This document shows, piece after piece, positions 23,852 to 35,859 of a stretch of 44,487 nucleotides of DNA. A model generated the notes under the pieces. It saw nothing but the letters and a program-made list of their open reading frames with translations, was not told where the DNA came from and did not search any database. Numbering within the stretch: the first letter of the stretch is position 1; each line of letters opens with the position of its first letter. Origin of the DNA: Fuscovulum blasticum DSM 2131 (lineage in GTDB: Bacteria > Pseudomonadota > Alphaproteobacteria > Rhodobacterales > Rhodobacteraceae); NCBI RefSeq assembly GCF_003034965.1, contig NZ_PZKE01000018.1:1-44487 (forward strand), written 5' to 3'. The position numbers were made by a program, and so were the translations under genes.

Positions 23852-24853
23852 ATGGTCCGCGATCCCGCAGGTTTCAAGCCAAGGATGTATCCGCCGCCCG
23901 AGTTTCCGCCGCGCAAGGTGCCGGCCTTTGCCAATACGCCGCCCGCGATCTTTCCGGCTCTGCTGGGGTTGCTGGGGCTGGTGCTGGCGCTGCGGGTCGG
24001 GCTGGCGCATCTGGGGCTGCCGCCGGGGATCGGGGACCTGGCGGCCGGTCTGGTGGTGCCGCTTTGGGCCGTGGGCGTGGTGGCCTATGGCGCCAAGCTG
24101 GCCCGGCGGCCGGGCGTCATCTTCGAGGATCTCAAGGTGATGCCGTCACGGGCAGGCCTGTCGGCGGCGACCATGGGCGGCATGGCGGCGGCGGCGCTGA
24201 TCGCGCCCTATGCCCCGCGCCTTGCGCTGGCGCTGCTGGTCGTGGCGCTGGCGCTGCACGCGGTTCTGGCGCTGCTGGTCGCGCGCGTTCTGTCGGGGTT
24301 GCCGCCCGAGGGGCGTGAGGTCAACCCGACCTGGCATCTGACTTTTGTCGGTTTCATCGTCGGTGGCGTGGCGGCGGCCTTGCTGGATCAGCCGGGCATG
24401 GCGCGCGGGCTGCTGTGGGGGACAGTGTTTGTGGCGGCGGTGATCTGGGGGCTGAGCGGGGTGCAGGCGCTGAAGCGGGTGCCGCCCGCCGCGCTGCGTC
24501 CCTTGCTGGTCATTCACCTTGCGCCGGCCAGCCTGTTCACCTCGGTTGCCCTGCTGACGGGCCACATGACGCTGGCGGTGATCTTCGCCGTCATCGCCAT
24601 CGGCATCTTCCTTGTGCTGGCTGCGTCGTTCCGCTGGATCACGGAAACCGGGTTCTCGCCGCTCTGGGGGGCGATGACCTTTCCGCTGGCGGCCTTTGCC
24701 ACGGCGCTGATCCGGCTGGGCGGCGTCTGGGCCTGGGCCGGGCTGGCCCTGCTGGGGCTGGCACTGGTGGCGATTCCGCTGATCACCTGGAATGTGCTGA
24801 AACTGTGGCCCGGCGGCCGGCTGGCGGCCAGGACCAACGCGGCCGAGGCCTGA
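23852..24853 (+). CDS. TDT/SLAC1-family (TehA-like) membrane transporter
   Basis: The 333-residue integral membrane protein has about ten hydrophobic helices. It starts at ATG 23852, behind AAGGAG. A cytoplasmic N-terminal tail (MVRDPAGFKPRMYPPPEFPP) precedes the first helix. The helix spacing and motifs such as NPTWHLTFVGFIVGG and FRWITETGFSPLWGAMTFPLAA fit the tellurite-resistance/dicarboxylate transporter (TDT) family, which includes TehA and plant SLAC1 anion channels. Members move anions such as sulfite, malate or chloride, and tellurite resistance is usually incidental. The substrate is not evident from the neighbours. It converges with the amidotransferase gene seven bases away. Confidence 0.82.
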   Translation: MVRDPAGFKPRMYPPPEFPPRKVPAFANTPPAIFPALLGLLGLVLALRVGLAHLGLPPGIGDLAAGLVVPLWAVGVVAYGAKLARRPGVIFEDLKVMPSRAGLSAATMGGMAAAALIAPYAPRLALALLVVALALHAVLALLVARVLSGLPPEGREVNPTWHLTFVGFIVGGVAAALLDQPGMARGLLWGTVFVAAVIWGLSGVQALKRVPPAALRPLLVIHLAPASLFTSVALLTGHMTLAVIFAVIAIGIFLVLAASFRWITETGFSPLWGAMTFPLAAFATALIRLGGVWAWAGLALLGLALVAIPLITWNVLKLWPGGRLAARTNAAEA

Positions 24854-24860
24854 GCCGGCG

Positions 24861-27150
<2,290 letters not shown>

Positions 27151-27175
27151 CCTGAGCCTGCACCAAGGGCCGGTT

Positions 27176-27193
27176 CGCCTGAGAAATCAGGCG
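27176..27193 (+). terminator. Hairpin after guaB
   Basis: CGCCTGA (27176-27182) pairs perfectly with TCAGGCG (27187-27193) around the tetraloop GAAA, 25 bases after the guaB stop. No T-run follows, so it may be a 3'-end stabiliser or a rho-linked terminator. Confidence 0.5.
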
Positions 27194-27270
27194 GATGCGG
27201 GTGTCAGAAGGGCAATGAGGATGGGCGGAATGACCCTTGCAACCGGCACTGGCCGGGCCGGGCGGCGCTG

Positions 27271-28422
27271 ATGCAGCCGGCGGCCCGCGCGGCTGCGGCC
27301 ATGGCGGTGCTTGACCGCGTACTGGCCGGCGAACCTGCCGAAAAGGCGCTGACCGCCTGGGGGCGCGGGGCCCGCTATGCCGGGTCGGGAGACCGCAACG
27401 CGGTGCGCGATCTGGTGTTCGAGGCGCTGCGCTGCCGCCGGTCCTTCGCCGCGCTTGGCGGCGGTCTGACCGGGCGCGGCCTGATTCTGGGCGCGATGCG
27501 TTCCATGGGTCAGGACATGCAGCAATGGTATGGCGAAGGTGCATACGCGCCCGCACCCCCCGCCGCCGATGAGGCGGGCCGTGTGCCCGAGGGCGATGAG
27601 GCGCTGGATGTGCCCGACTGGCTGGCGCCTGCGCTGCGGCGCGCGCTTGGCGACGACTATGCCCCGGTGATGCAGGCGATGCGTCAACGCGCGCCGGTGG
27701 TGCTGCGGGTCAACGCGGGCCGCAGCACGCGCGACGCTGCCCGGTCGCGTCTGCTGGCCGAAGGCATTGCCACCCGCCCGCATCCGCTGGCCGCCTTCGC
27801 GCTGGAGGTGACGGAAGGCGTGCGCAAGGTGCAGTCCTCGGCGGCCTATGCCGAGGGGGTGGTCGAATTGCAGGACGCCTCGTCCCAGGCGGTGGTCGAG
27901 GCGCTGCCGCTGGCCGACGGGATGCGCGTGCTGGACCATTGCGCCGGTGGCGGCGGCAAGACGCTGGCCATGGCGGCGCGGGCGCGGCTGCGGCTTTGGG
28001 CGCATGACGCCACCCCCCGCCGCATGGCCGACCTGCCGCCGCGCGCGGCCCGCGCCGGCGTTGCTGTCACGCTGACCGAGCGGCCCGAAGCGACCGCGCC
28101 CTATGATCTGGTGCTGGCCGATGCGCCCTGTTCCGGCAGCGGAAGCTGGCGCCGCGACCCCGAGGGGAAATGGGCGCTGACGCCGGAGCGGCTGGCGGAG
28201 CTGGTCGCCTTGCAGGGGCAGATTCTGGACCGCTGCGCCGCGATGGTGGCCCCCGCCGGCACGCTTGCCTATGCGACCTGTTCCTTCCTGTGCGACGAGA
28301 ACGAGGATCAGGTCACGGCCTTCCTTGCCCGCAATGCCGGCTGGACCTGCACCGGGCAACACCGCTTTTCACCGTTGCAGGGCGGTGACGGTTTCTTTCT
28401 GGCGCTGCTGGCGCGGGCCTGA
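27271..28422 (+). CDS. RsmB/NOP2-family rRNA (cytosine-C5) methyltransferase
   Basis: The 383-residue SAM-dependent RNA methyltransferase has the SAM-binding loop VLDHCAGGGGK (220-230). The two catalytic cysteines of m5C RNA methyltransferases are Cys287 in DAPCSGSGSWRR and Cys337 in YATCSF. The N-terminal ~130 residues resemble the NusB-like domain of RsmB in a shortened, divergent form. The usual target is a cytosine in 16S rRNA. The start codon ATG 27271 lacks a clear Shine-Dalgarno, and no in-frame ATG lies nearby upstream. The gene runs toward cckA but is probably separate, because a CtrA site lies between them. Confidence 0.9.
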   Translation: MQPAARAAAAMAVLDRVLAGEPAEKALTAWGRGARYAGSGDRNAVRDLVFEALRCRRSFAALGGGLTGRGLILGAMRSMGQDMQQWYGEGAYAPAPPAADEAGRVPEGDEALDVPDWLAPALRRALGDDYAPVMQAMRQRAPVVLRVNAGRSTRDAARSRLLAEGIATRPHPLAAFALEVTEGVRKVQSSAAYAEGVVELQDASSQAVVEALPLADGMRVLDHCAGGGGKTLAMAARARLRLWAHDATPRRMADLPPRAARAGVAVTLTERPEATAPYDLVLADAPCSGSGSWRRDPEGKWALTPERLAELVALQGQILDRCAAMVAPAGTLAYATCSFLCDENEDQVTAFLARNAGWTCTGQHRFSPLQGGDGFFLALLARA

Positions 28423-28460
28423 ACCCCCAATTACAACTTGAGGTTGCATTTCGGCTGCGG

Positions 28461-28476
28461 TTAAGTCGCGGTTAAC
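28461..28476 (+). promoter_or_regulatory. CtrA-binding site upstream of cckA
   Basis: TTAA (28461-28464), seven bases, then TTAAC (28472-28476) exactly matches the alphaproteobacterial CtrA consensus TTAA-N7-TTAAC. It ends 21 bases before the first possible cckA start. Since CckA controls CtrA phosphorylation, this would close a feedback loop. Confidence 0.7.
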
Positions 28477-28497
28477 GGTTGTGCGCTTAGGGAAGGG

Positions 28498-30840
28498 GTG
28501 GGGATTTCCGCAGCGGAGGGCCACTTGCTCAGGCCGGACAGCGACATCAGGGCCGCCTTGGTTACGCCGCAGGGGTTGCAGCGGGGTTTGCCCTTGCTGG
28601 TTGCGCTGGCCGCGCTGTGCCTGGCGCTGGCGGCTGCGGCCCCGACCGGGCCGGTCCGGCTGGGGCTGACGACCGGCGGGCTGGCGGTTCTGCTGGTTGC
28701 GGCGGGCCTTGGCGGGGTGATGCGACGGGGCCGGCGGGCCGCCGGGCGGCTGGCCGGGCAGTTGACGATGCTGGTTGGCGGCGATGCCGCGCCCTGTTTC
28801 TCGACCGATGATCTGGGCCAGATCCTGTTCCGCAATGCGGCCGCCATCGCCCGCTTTGGCGAAAACACCGCGCCCACGCTGGTGGGCGTGCTGCATGAAC
28901 AGTTCGCCTCGCCCTCGGCCGTGCTGTTCCGCCTGCAGACCCGCGCCGCCAACACCGGCGCGGCGCGGGAAGATGTGGTGACCCGGCGCGGCCATCTGCG
29001 GCTGTCGGTGCACAGGCTGGGCGAGGGCCGCTTCCTTTGGCGGCTTGAGGAATTCCAGGACCGCACCCCCGCCGGCCGCGGGGCCGAGGGGTTGAGCCTG
29101 CCGATGGTGGTGGCCAATCGCAACGGCGTGGTGCTGTTCTCGAACGAGGCGATGCGGCGGCTGCTGGGCGAACGCCCCAAGCGGCTGGACCGCATCTTCC
29201 TGCACTCCCGGTTCCAGACCGGGGAAGAGGTGACGGTTCACACCCCCGACGGCCAGATCCGCGCCATCGTGGCCGAGGTTGAGGGGGTGGGCGACCGGCG
29301 CGAGATCTTTCTGGTGCCCGCGCCGGCGCGAACGGCTGAAACCGTCAGCGCCGATTTCGAGTCGGTGCCGGTGGCGCTGATGACCTTTGGCCCGGACGGG
29401 GCGTTGCGCACCGCCAACCGCGCCGCGCGCGATCTGCTGGGCGGCGGCCCGCTGACCGGCCTGTCCTTCCACGACCTGTTCGAAGACCTGGGCCGCCCGG
29501 TGAACGACTGGTTGCTGGACGTGATCGCGGAACGCCTGCCCGCGGGGGCCGAGGTGCTGCGCCTGCGCCGCGCCGGGGACGAGGCCTTTGCCCAGGTGCA
29601 GTTGCGCCGCATCGTTGAACAGGGCCGCAGCGGGGCGCTGGCGATCCTGTCGGATGCCACCGCGCTGAAGAAGCTGGAGGCGCAGTTCAATCAAAGCCAG
29701 AAGATGCAGGCGGTTGGCCAGCTTGCGGGCGGGATCGCGCATGATTTCAACAATCTGCTGACGGCGATTTCGGGCCATTGCGACCTGTTGCTGTTGCGGC
29801 ATGACCGCGAGGACGGCGATTTCGCCGACCTTGAACAGATTCGGCAGAACGCCAACCGCGCCGCGGCGCTGGTCAGCCAGTTGCTGGCCTTTTCCCGCAA
29901 GCAGACGCTGAAACCCGAACGGCTGGACCTGCAGGATCTGCTGGCCGACCTGACCCATCTGCTGAAGCGGTTGCTGGGCGAAAAGATCCTGCTGCGGTTT
30001 TCGCATGATCCGCTGCTGGGGCCGATCCGCGCCGACCGGCGACGGCTGGAACAGGTGCTGATGAACCTGGTGGTCAACGCCCGCGATGCCATGCCCGATG
30101 GCGGCACGATCCGCATCGAAACCGAGGCGCTGGCGCTGACCGAACCCTTGCTGCGCGACAAGGCCACGGTGCCGGCGGGCGAGTATTCGGTGATCCGGGT
30201 CAGCGATACTGGCTGCGGCATCGCGCCCGACAAGATCGACAAGATCTTTGAACCCTTCTTCACCACCAAGCGGGTGGGCGAGGGGACGGGGCTTGGCCTG
30301 TCCACCGTCTATGGCATCGTCAAGCAATCGGGCGGCTATGTCTTCGTGCAGTCCGAACCCGGACAGGGCACGCGGTTTGATCTGCTGTTCCCGGTGCATG
30401 ATCTGGCCGAGGGCGATCATGGCGCCGTGCCCGCGCCCCCCGCCGAAACCGCCCCGCGCCTGACGCTGCGCAAGGATGCCGGGGTGGTTCTGCTGGTTGA
30501 GGATGAGGCGCCGGTGCGCGCCTTCGCCAGCCGGGCCCTGCGGCTGCGCGGCTATACCGTGCTGGAGGCGGAAAACGCCGAGGATGCGCTGAAAACGCTG
30601 GAAGACCCCGCGGTCGAGGTGGATGTCTTCGTCACCGATGTGGTGATGCCGGGGCTGGACGGGCCGACCTGGGTGAAGCGCGCGCTGGAGGACCGGCCGG
30701 GGGTGAAGGTGGTCTTCGTGTCAGGCTATGCCGAGGATTGCCTGAGTGAAGATCAGGCCCGCATCCCGAATTCGGTCTTCCTGCCAAAGCCGTTTTCCCT
30801 GACCGACCTGACCACCACGGTGCAGAACCAGATCGCCTGA
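28498..30840 (+). CDS. cckA: CckA-type hybrid histidine kinase
   Basis: The 780-residue membrane-linked kinase/phosphatase sends phosphate through ChpT to CtrA. Two N-terminal helices (about 31-49 and 55-73) anchor it. PAS-like regions span ~95-275 and ~285-390. The phospho-acceptor is His415 in GGIAHDFNNLL. The ATPase domain carries the N-box (NLVVNARDAMPDGG), G1 (DTGCGI, Asp570) and G2 (GEGTGLGLSTVYG). A C-terminal receiver domain has Asp714 in FVTDVVMPG and the conserved Lys in LPKPF. The start is uncertain: GTG 28498 gives the longest protein, while TTG 28525 sits four bases after GGAGGG and may be the real one. A perfect CtrA site precedes it. Confidence 0.92.
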   Translation: MGISAAEGHLLRPDSDIRAALVTPQGLQRGLPLLVALAALCLALAAAAPTGPVRLGLTTGGLAVLLVAAGLGGVMRRGRRAAGRLAGQLTMLVGGDAAPCFSTDDLGQILFRNAAAIARFGENTAPTLVGVLHEQFASPSAVLFRLQTRAANTGAAREDVVTRRGHLRLSVHRLGEGRFLWRLEEFQDRTPAGRGAEGLSLPMVVANRNGVVLFSNEAMRRLLGERPKRLDRIFLHSRFQTGEEVTVHTPDGQIRAIVAEVEGVGDRREIFLVPAPARTAETVSADFESVPVALMTFGPDGALRTANRAARDLLGGGPLTGLSFHDLFEDLGRPVNDWLLDVIAERLPAGAEVLRLRRAGDEAFAQVQLRRIVEQGRSGALAILSDATALKKLEAQFNQSQKMQAVGQLAGGIAHDFNNLLTAISGHCDLLLLRHDREDGDFADLEQIRQNANRAAALVSQLLAFSRKQTLKPERLDLQDLLADLTHLLKRLLGEKILLRFSHDPLLGPIRADRRRLEQVLMNLVVNARDAMPDGGTIRIETEALALTEPLLRDKATVPAGEYSVIRVSDTGCGIAPDKIDKIFEPFFTTKRVGEGTGLGLSTVYGIVKQSGGYVFVQSEPGQGTRFDLLFPVHDLAEGDHGAVPAPPAETAPRLTLRKDAGVVLLVEDEAPVRAFASRALRLRGYTVLEAENAEDALKTLEDPAVEVDVFVTDVVMPGLDGPTWVKRALEDRPGVKVVFVSGYAEDCLSEDQARIPNSVFLPKPFSLTDLTTTVQNQIA

Positions 30841-30868
30841 CCGGGCGGCGGCCCGGTGGAAACGGAAG

Positions 30869-31462
30869 TCAGGGCGTCAGGCTGGCGTAAAGCGCGAAGT
30901 CATCGGCCGCCACCTCATGCAGCAGGGCCTCGGTCTCGGGCGAAAGCTCTGTCGCGCGGGAGGGCGAGACGTTCAGCCGCGGCAGGATGATTTCGCATCC
31001 CAGCCGGTCTTCAAGAAAATGCACGAAACTGTCGATGTCTTCATAGCGGAACAGTCGGCTGACCCCTTCGCCCTGACGCGGTTTCAGGAACCGCGCCTGC
31101 GAGCCGACATCGGCAAAGGCGGGGCGCGGGGTGCTGCACCAGCCGCGCACGAAGTCATCGAAACTCATCCCGGCGGTGCTTTTCGCCGGATCGGTCTGGT
31201 CGGGCCGGCTGCGGAAGCGATACCAGGACGACAGCCAGTCCCGCGGTTCGCGCATCATGGCGACGACGGTCCAGTCGGCCTTGGAGGCGGCTTCCAGATA
31301 GGGGCCGAAGAACCGGCGGAAGCGGTGCACGGTGGTGTGTTTCAGCACGGGCGGCCGCTGGATCGACACCGAGGCCAGCGATTCGAGCGCGGAGGCAATG
31401 GCCGTGGACCCGGTTTTCGGCGTGGCCAGAAAGACCAGCCGCTGTTCCCAGAATACCAGCAT
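30869..31462 (-). CDS. Sulfotransferase-family protein
   Basis: The 197-residue protein has the sulfotransferase P-loop FLATPKTGSTAI near residue 11, which binds the 5'-phosphosulfate of PAPS. MMREPRDWLSSWYRFRS near residue 69 is the 3'-phosphate motif, with its Arg and Ser. The remainder is a compact alpha/beta domain ending without membrane segments. The acceptor is unknown; relatives modify cell-surface polysaccharides or small molecules. It is shorter than typical carbohydrate sulfotransferases (250-300 residues) but complete, from ATG (AAGGGG upstream) to stop. It is divergent from recA. A near-match to a CtrA site lies upstream (31519-31534). Confidence 0.82.
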   Translation of the reverse strand: MLVFWEQRLVFLATPKTGSTAIASALESLASVSIQRPPVLKHTTVHRFRRFFGPYLEAASKADWTVVAMMREPRDWLSSWYRFRSRPDQTDPAKSTAGMSFDDFVRGWCSTPRPAFADVGSQARFLKPRQGEGVSRLFRYEDIDSFVHFLEDRLGCEIILPRLNVSPSRATELSPETEALLHEVAADDFALYASLTP

Positions 31463-31518
31463 TCCAACCCCTTTTTTCTTCCCATGGGCGCCCCGGACCC
31501 CGGTTTGCGTGCGCGGCG

Positions 31519-31534
31519 TAAACTATCCTTTAAC
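31519..31534. promoter_or_regulatory. Near-consensus CtrA site between the sulfotransferase gene and recA
   Basis: TAAA (31519-31522), seven bases, then TTAAC (31530-31534) differs from the CtrA consensus by one base. It lies about 57 bases from the sulfotransferase start and 135 from recA. Single near-matches arise by chance, so this is tentative. Confidence 0.3.
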
Positions 31535-31603
31535 GAAAACGGGCAAAAGCTGGATTCGCGAGAATTTGGTTGAAATGTTCCTGTTTTGATCCCATAAGAA
31601 CGG

Positions 31604-31618
31604 GAACACTTTGGGAAC
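31604..31618. promoter_or_regulatory. LexA (SOS) box upstream of recA
   Basis: GAAC (31604-31607), seven bases (ACTTTGG), then GAAC (31615-31618) is exactly the alphaproteobacterial LexA motif. It lies 50 bases before the recA start. A weaker relative, GTTC-N7-GATC, occurs at 31577-31591 and may be a second half-active site. Confidence 0.85.
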
Positions 31619-31668
31619 ATGTGTCGGGATTGCCGCCCCGGGGTGGCTATGGAATAAGGGAGACAAGA

Positions 31669-32742
31669 ATGTCGGCGGCCAATCTATTCGACCTTGGGAG
31701 CAAACGGGACATGGACAAGCAGAAGGCGCTGGAAAGCGCGCTGCAACAGATCGAACGGCAGTTCGGCAAGGGCTCGATCATGCGCCTTGGCACCAACAGC
31801 CCGGCGATGGACATCGAAGCCACCTCGACCGGCAGCCTGGGCCTGGACATCGCCCTGGGGATCGGCGGCCTGCCGAAAGGCCGGATCGTGGAAATCTACG
31901 GCCCGGAAAGCAGCGGCAAGACCACGCTGACCCTGCATGTGGTGGCCGAGGAACAGAAGAAGGGCGGCGTCTGCGCCTTTGTCGATGCCGAACACGCGCT
32001 GGACCCGCAATATGCCAAGAAGCTGGGCGTCAATCTGGATGAGTTGCTGATCAGCCAGCCCGACACCGGCGAACAGGCGCTGGAGATCGTGGATACGCTG
32101 GTGCGCAGCGGCGCGGTCAGCCTGATCGTGGTCGACTCGGTCGCCGCGCTGACGCCCAAGGCGGAACTGGAAGGCGACATGGGTGACGCCACGGTGGGCG
32201 CCCAGGCCCGGCTGATGAGCCAGGCGATGCGCAAGCTGACCGCCAGCATCGGCCGCACCAACTGCATGGTGATCTTCATCAACCAGATCCGCATGAAGAT
32301 TGGCGTGATGTTCGGCAGCCCCGAAACCACCACCGGCGGCAATGCGCTGAAGTTCTACGCCAGCGTGCGGCTGGATATCCGCCGCATCGGCGCCATCAAG
32401 GACCGTGAAGAGGTGGTCGGCAACACCACCCGCGTCAAGGTGGTGAAGAACAAGGTGGCGCCGCCCTTCAAGCAGGTGGAATTCGACATCATGTATGGCG
32501 AAGGCATCTCGAAGATGGGCGAGCTGGTCGACATCGGCGTCAAGGCCGGGGTCGTGGAAAAGTCGGGCGCCTGGTATTCCTTCAAGGATGAGCGCATCGG
32601 TCAGGGCCGCGAGAATGCCAAGACCTTCCTGCGGGCCAACCCCGCCATGGCGGCCGAGATCGAGGACAAGATCCGCGCCGCGAACGGGCTGGATTTCACC
32701 CTTGTCGACGGCCCCGAGGACGGGGATGCCGTCGAGGCGTGA
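31669..32742 (+). CDS. recA: Recombinase RecA
   Basis: The 357-residue RecA forms ATP-dependent filaments on single-stranded DNA, performs strand exchange and triggers LexA self-cleavage. Walker A is GPESSGKT at 78-85, Walker B is [10 protein letters not shown], and DNA-binding loop L2 contains [19 protein letters not shown] 31669 has AAGGGAGA upstream and gives the alphaproteobacterial N-terminus ([10 protein letters not shown]). The acidic C-terminus ends [10 protein letters not shown]. Regulation by LexA is indicated by the GAAC-N7-GAAC box. A strong intrinsic terminator follows directly, so it is monocistronic. Confidence 0.98.
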   Translation: MSAANLFDLGSKRDMDKQKALESALQQIERQFGKGSIMRLGTNSPAMDIEATSTGSLGLDIALGIGGLPKGRIVEIYGPESSGKTTLTLHVVAEEQKKGGVCAFVDAEHALDPQYAKKLGVNLDELLISQPDTGEQALEIVDTLVRSGAVSLIVVDSVAALTPKAELEGDMGDATVGAQARLMSQAMRKLTASIGRTNCMVIFINQIRMKIGVMFGSPETTTGGNALKFYASVRLDIRRIGAIKDREEVVGNTTRVKVVKNKVAPPFKQVEFDIMYGEGISKMGELVDIGVKAGVVEKSGAWYSFKDERIGQGRENAKTFLRANPAMAAEIEDKIRAANGLDFTLVDGPEDGDAVEA

Positions 32743-32768
32743 CCGGCCGCAGGGCGACCAGAGGTCAG

Positions 32769-32799
32769 GGGCCGGAGGGGCAACCTTCCGGCCCTTTTT
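32769..32799 (+). terminator. Intrinsic terminator of recA
   Basis: GGGCCGGAGGG (32769-32779) pairs with CCTTCCGGCCC (32784-32794), 11 pairs including one G-T, around the tetraloop GCAA. TTTTT follows at 32795-32799. This is the textbook arrangement, 26 bases after the recA stop. Confidence 0.9.
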
Positions 32800-32901
32800 C
32801 ATGGTGCGGCCGGTCGTGGCCCGGCGCATCCCCCGTGGACAGGGAAGCCTGCCGCCGCTACATGGGGGCCAATGCAGGAAACACCCTGAAAGGCCCGGCC
32901 C

Positions 32902-35556
32902 ATGGCGTCGCTGAACGACATCCGTTCCACCTATCTCGACTTTTTCGAAAAGAACGGCCACCGGGTCGTGGACAGCTCTCCGCTGGTGCCGCGGAACGAC
33001 CCGACGCTGATGTTCACCAACAGCGGCATGGTGCAGTTCAAGAACCTGTTCACCGGGACCGAGCACCGCGATTACAAGCGCGCCACCACCGCGCAGAAAT
33101 GCGTGCGGGCCGGCGGCAAGCACAATGACCTGGACAATGTCGGCTATACGGCGCGGCACCATACGTTCTTTGAAATGCTGGGGAACTTTTCCTTTGGCGA
33201 CTATTTCAAGGAAACCGCCATCCCGCTGGCCTGGGAGCTGCTGACCAAGGGTTTTGGCCTGGACCCCAAGCGCCTGCTGGTCACGGTCTATCACACCGAT
33301 GACGAGGCGGCGAACCTGTGGAAAAAGGTGGCCGGCCTGTCGGATGACAAGATCATCCGCATCGCCACCAGCGACAATTTCTGGATGATGGGCCCGACCG
33401 GCCCCTGCGGCCCCTGCACGGAAATCTTTTACGACCACGGCCCCCATATCTGGGGCGGCCCGCCCGGCAGCGCGGAAGAGGACGGCGACCGTTTCATCGA
33501 GATCTGGAACAACGTCTTCATGCAATACGAACAGTTCGAGGACGGCAGCCGCCGCGAACTGGACGCCAAGTCGATCGACACCGGCATGGGGCTGGAGCGG
33601 ATCGGCGCGCTGTTGCAGGGCAAGCACGACAATTACGACACCGACCTGATGCGCAGCCTGATCGAGGCCAGCGCCAATGCCACCAGCAGCGACCCGGACG
33701 GCCCCGGCAAGACCAGCCACAGGGTGATTGCCGACCACCTGCGGTCAACCAGCTTCCTGATTGCCGATGGCGTGATGCCGTCGAACGAAGGGCGCGGCTA
33801 TGTGCTGCGCCGCATCATGCGCCGCGCGATGCGCCATGCGCATATGCTGGGCGCGCAAGACCCGGTGATGTTCAAGCTGGTGCCGGCGCTGGTGCGCCAG
33901 ATGGGCGCGGCCTACCCGGAGTTGAGCCGGGCGCAGGCGCTGATCGAGGAAACGCTGAAGCTGGAAGAGACCAAGTTCAAGCAGACGCTGGACCGCGGGC
34001 TGCGGCTGTTGGACGATGAACTGTCGCGGCTGCCTGAGGGCGCCGATCTGCCGGGGGGCGCGGCGTTCAAGCTGTATGATACTTACGGTTTCCCGCTGGA
34101 CCTGACGCAGGATGCGCTGCGCGAACAGGGCCGGGCGGTGGATGTGGCGGGCTTCGATGCCGCCATGGCCGAACAGAAGGCCAAGGCGCGCGCCGCCTGG
34201 TCCGGTTCGGGCGAGGCCAAGGATGCCAAGATCTGGTTCGAACTGGCCGAGGACCGCGGCACGACCGAATTCCTGGGCTATGAGACCGAAACCGCCGAAG
34301 GCGTGGTGCTGGCGCTGGTGCGCGACGGGGCCGAAATCGGCAGCGCCGCCACGGGCGAGGCGGTGCAGGTCGTGGTCAACCAGACGCCGTTCTATGCCGA
34401 ATCCGGCGGGCAGGTGGGCGACACCGGCCTGATCCGCACCGACACCGGCATGATCGAGGTGACCGACACGAAGAAGGCGGCTGGGGTGTTCATCCACATC
34501 GGCCGCGTGACCGAAGGCAGCGTTGCCAAGGGCCAGCCCGCCAAGCTGGAGGTGGGCCATGGCCGCCGCAGCGCCATTCGGGCCAACCATTCGGCCACCC
34601 ACCTGCTGCACGAGGCGCTGCGTCGCGCGCTTGGTGACCATGTGGCGCAGAAGGGCAGTCTGAACGCGCCGGACCGTCTGCGCTTCGACTTCTCGCACAG
34701 CCATGCGCTGACGGCGGCGGAACAGGCGCAGGTCGAGGCCGAGGTGAACGCCTTTGTCCGGCAGAACGCCCCGGTCGAGACCCGCATCATGACGCCCGAC
34801 GATGCCCGCGCCATCGGGGCACAGGCGCTGTTCGGCGAAAAATACGGCGACGAGGTGCGCGTCGTGTCGATGGGCCTGCTGGACGGGTCGGGCAAGGGGG
34901 CTGAGGGCCGCACCTACAGCCTGGAACTGTGCGGCGGCACGCATGTGGCGCGCACCGGCGACATTGGCGCCTTCGTTCTGCTGGGCGACAGCGCGTCGTC
35001 TGCCGGGGTGCGCCGGGTCGAGGCGCTGACGGGTGAGGCCGCGCTGGCGCATCTGCGCGCGCAGGATGCCCGGCTGGCCGAGATTGCCGCCGTGCTGAAG
35101 GCGCCGGCGACCGAAGTGGTCGATCGCGTCAAGGCGCTGTTCGACGAACGCCGCGCCCTGCAGAACGAAGTGGCGCAACTGCGCCGCGATCTGGCGATGG
35201 GCGGCAGCTCTGGCGGGCCGGAGGCCAAGGAAGTGAACGGAATCAAGCTGATCGCGCAGGTTCTTCAAGGGGTGTCGGGCAAGGATCTGCCCGCGCTGGT
35301 GGATGAGATGAAGGCGCGCATCGGCAGCGGTGCGGTGCTTCTGATCGCCGATACCGGCGCGAAACCGGCGGTTGCGGCGGGTGTCACCGCCGATCTGACT
35401 GGCCGGCTGTCCGCCGTGACGCTGGTCAAGGCTGCGGCCGAGGCGATGGGGGGCAAGGGTGGCGGGGGCCGCCCTGACATGGCGCAGGCGGGCGGGGCTG
35501 ACATTGCCCTGGCCGATGCCGCCATTGCTGCCGCCGAAGCCGTGATCGGAGGGTAA
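32902..35556 (+). CDS. alaS: Alanyl-tRNA synthetase
   Basis: The 884-residue class II synthetase attaches alanine to tRNA-Ala and edits Ser- and Gly-tRNA. The N-terminal catalytic domain opens [14 protein letters not shown], with motif [15 protein letters not shown] and the Gly-rich [12 protein letters not shown]. The editing domain carries the zinc ligands HSATHLLH (His563, His567) and CGGTH (Cys677, His681). A C-Ala domain with coiled coil and Gly-rich [16 protein letters not shown] follows at the end, completing the standard architecture. The ribosome-binding site is a modest GAAAGG. Gene order recA-alaS is common in alphaproteobacteria. DUF1330 follows four bases later and is probably cotranscribed. 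Confidence 0.97.
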   Translation: MASLNDIRSTYLDFFEKNGHRVVDSSPLVPRNDPTLMFTNSGMVQFKNLFTGTEHRDYKRATTAQKCVRAGGKHNDLDNVGYTARHHTFFEMLGNFSFGDYFKETAIPLAWELLTKGFGLDPKRLLVTVYHTDDEAANLWKKVAGLSDDKIIRIATSDNFWMMGPTGPCGPCTEIFYDHGPHIWGGPPGSAEEDGDRFIEIWNNVFMQYEQFEDGSRRELDAKSIDTGMGLERIGALLQGKHDNYDTDLMRSLIEASANATSSDPDGPGKTSHRVIADHLRSTSFLIADGVMPSNEGRGYVLRRIMRRAMRHAHMLGAQDPVMFKLVPALVRQMGAAYPELSRAQALIEETLKLEETKFKQTLDRGLRLLDDELSRLPEGADLPGGAAFKLYDTYGFPLDLTQDALREQGRAVDVAGFDAAMAEQKAKARAAWSGSGEAKDAKIWFELAEDRGTTEFLGYETETAEGVVLALVRDGAEIGSAATGEAVQVVVNQTPFYAESGGQVGDTGLIRTDTGMIEVTDTKKAAGVFIHIGRVTEGSVAKGQPAKLEVGHGRRSAIRANHSATHLLHEALRRALGDHVAQKGSLNAPDRLRFDFSHSHALTAAEQAQVEAEVNAFVRQNAPVETRIMTPDDARAIGAQALFGEKYGDEVRVVSMGLLDGSGKGAEGRTYSLELCGGTHVARTGDIGAFVLLGDSASSAGVRRVEALTGEAALAHLRAQDARLAEIAAVLKAPATEVVDRVKALFDERRALQNEVAQLRRDLAMGGSSGGPEAKEVNGIKLIAQVLQGVSGKDLPALVDEMKARIGSGAVLLIADTGAKPAVAAGVTADLTGRLSAVTLVKAAAEAMGGKGGGGRPDMAQAGGADIALADAAIAAAEAVIGG

Positions 35557-35560
35557 GCCG

Positions 35561-35851
35561 ATGCCGACCGCATTCTGGATCGCCCATGTCCATGTGACCG
35601 ACGCCGAAGCCTATGGCCGCTATGCCAAGGGCGCGACCGAGGCGATTGCCGCGCATGGCGGCGTGTTCCTGGCCCGGGGCGGGCGCTATGTGCAGCTTGA
35701 AGGGAACGACCGCAGCCGCAATGTGGTGGCGCGGTTTCCCAGCCTTGAGGCGGCGGTGGAGTGCTACAACTCGCCCGCCTATCAGGCCGCGCTGGAACAT
35801 GCCAAAGGGGCGGCGGTCCGCGATCTGGTGGTGGTGGAAGCCGCCGATTGA
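35561..35851 (+). CDS. DUF1330 family protein
   Basis: A 96-residue ferredoxin-like alpha/beta protein of the DUF1330 (dimeric alpha-beta barrel) family. It starts MPTAFWIAHVHVTDAEAYGRY, has GGVFLARGGRYVQLEG in the middle and the characteristic VARFPSLEAAVECYNSPAYQ, then ends in a VRDLVVVEA strand. No catalytic residue is established for the family. The gene sits four bases after alaS, so it is translated from the same message; this may reflect position rather than shared function. A stem-loop follows. Confidence 0.9.
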   Translation: MPTAFWIAHVHVTDAEAYGRYAKGATEAIAAHGGVFLARGGRYVQLEGNDRSRNVVARFPSLEAAVECYNSPAYQAALEHAKGAAVRDLVVVEAAD

Positions 35852-35859
35852 CACGAATT

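Noticed and set aside
28369-30420. 683-codon minus-strand frame opposite cckA
   Set aside because: Antisense artefact of GC-rich codon usage; no start signals and no domain.
32743-32901. Alanine leader peptide before alaS
   Set aside because: A short frame starts at 32800 but has no run of Ala codons and reads into the alaS start out of frame.
31684-33738. 684-codon minus-strand frame opposite recA and alaS
   Set aside because: It runs through a strong recA terminator and mirrors two essential genes.
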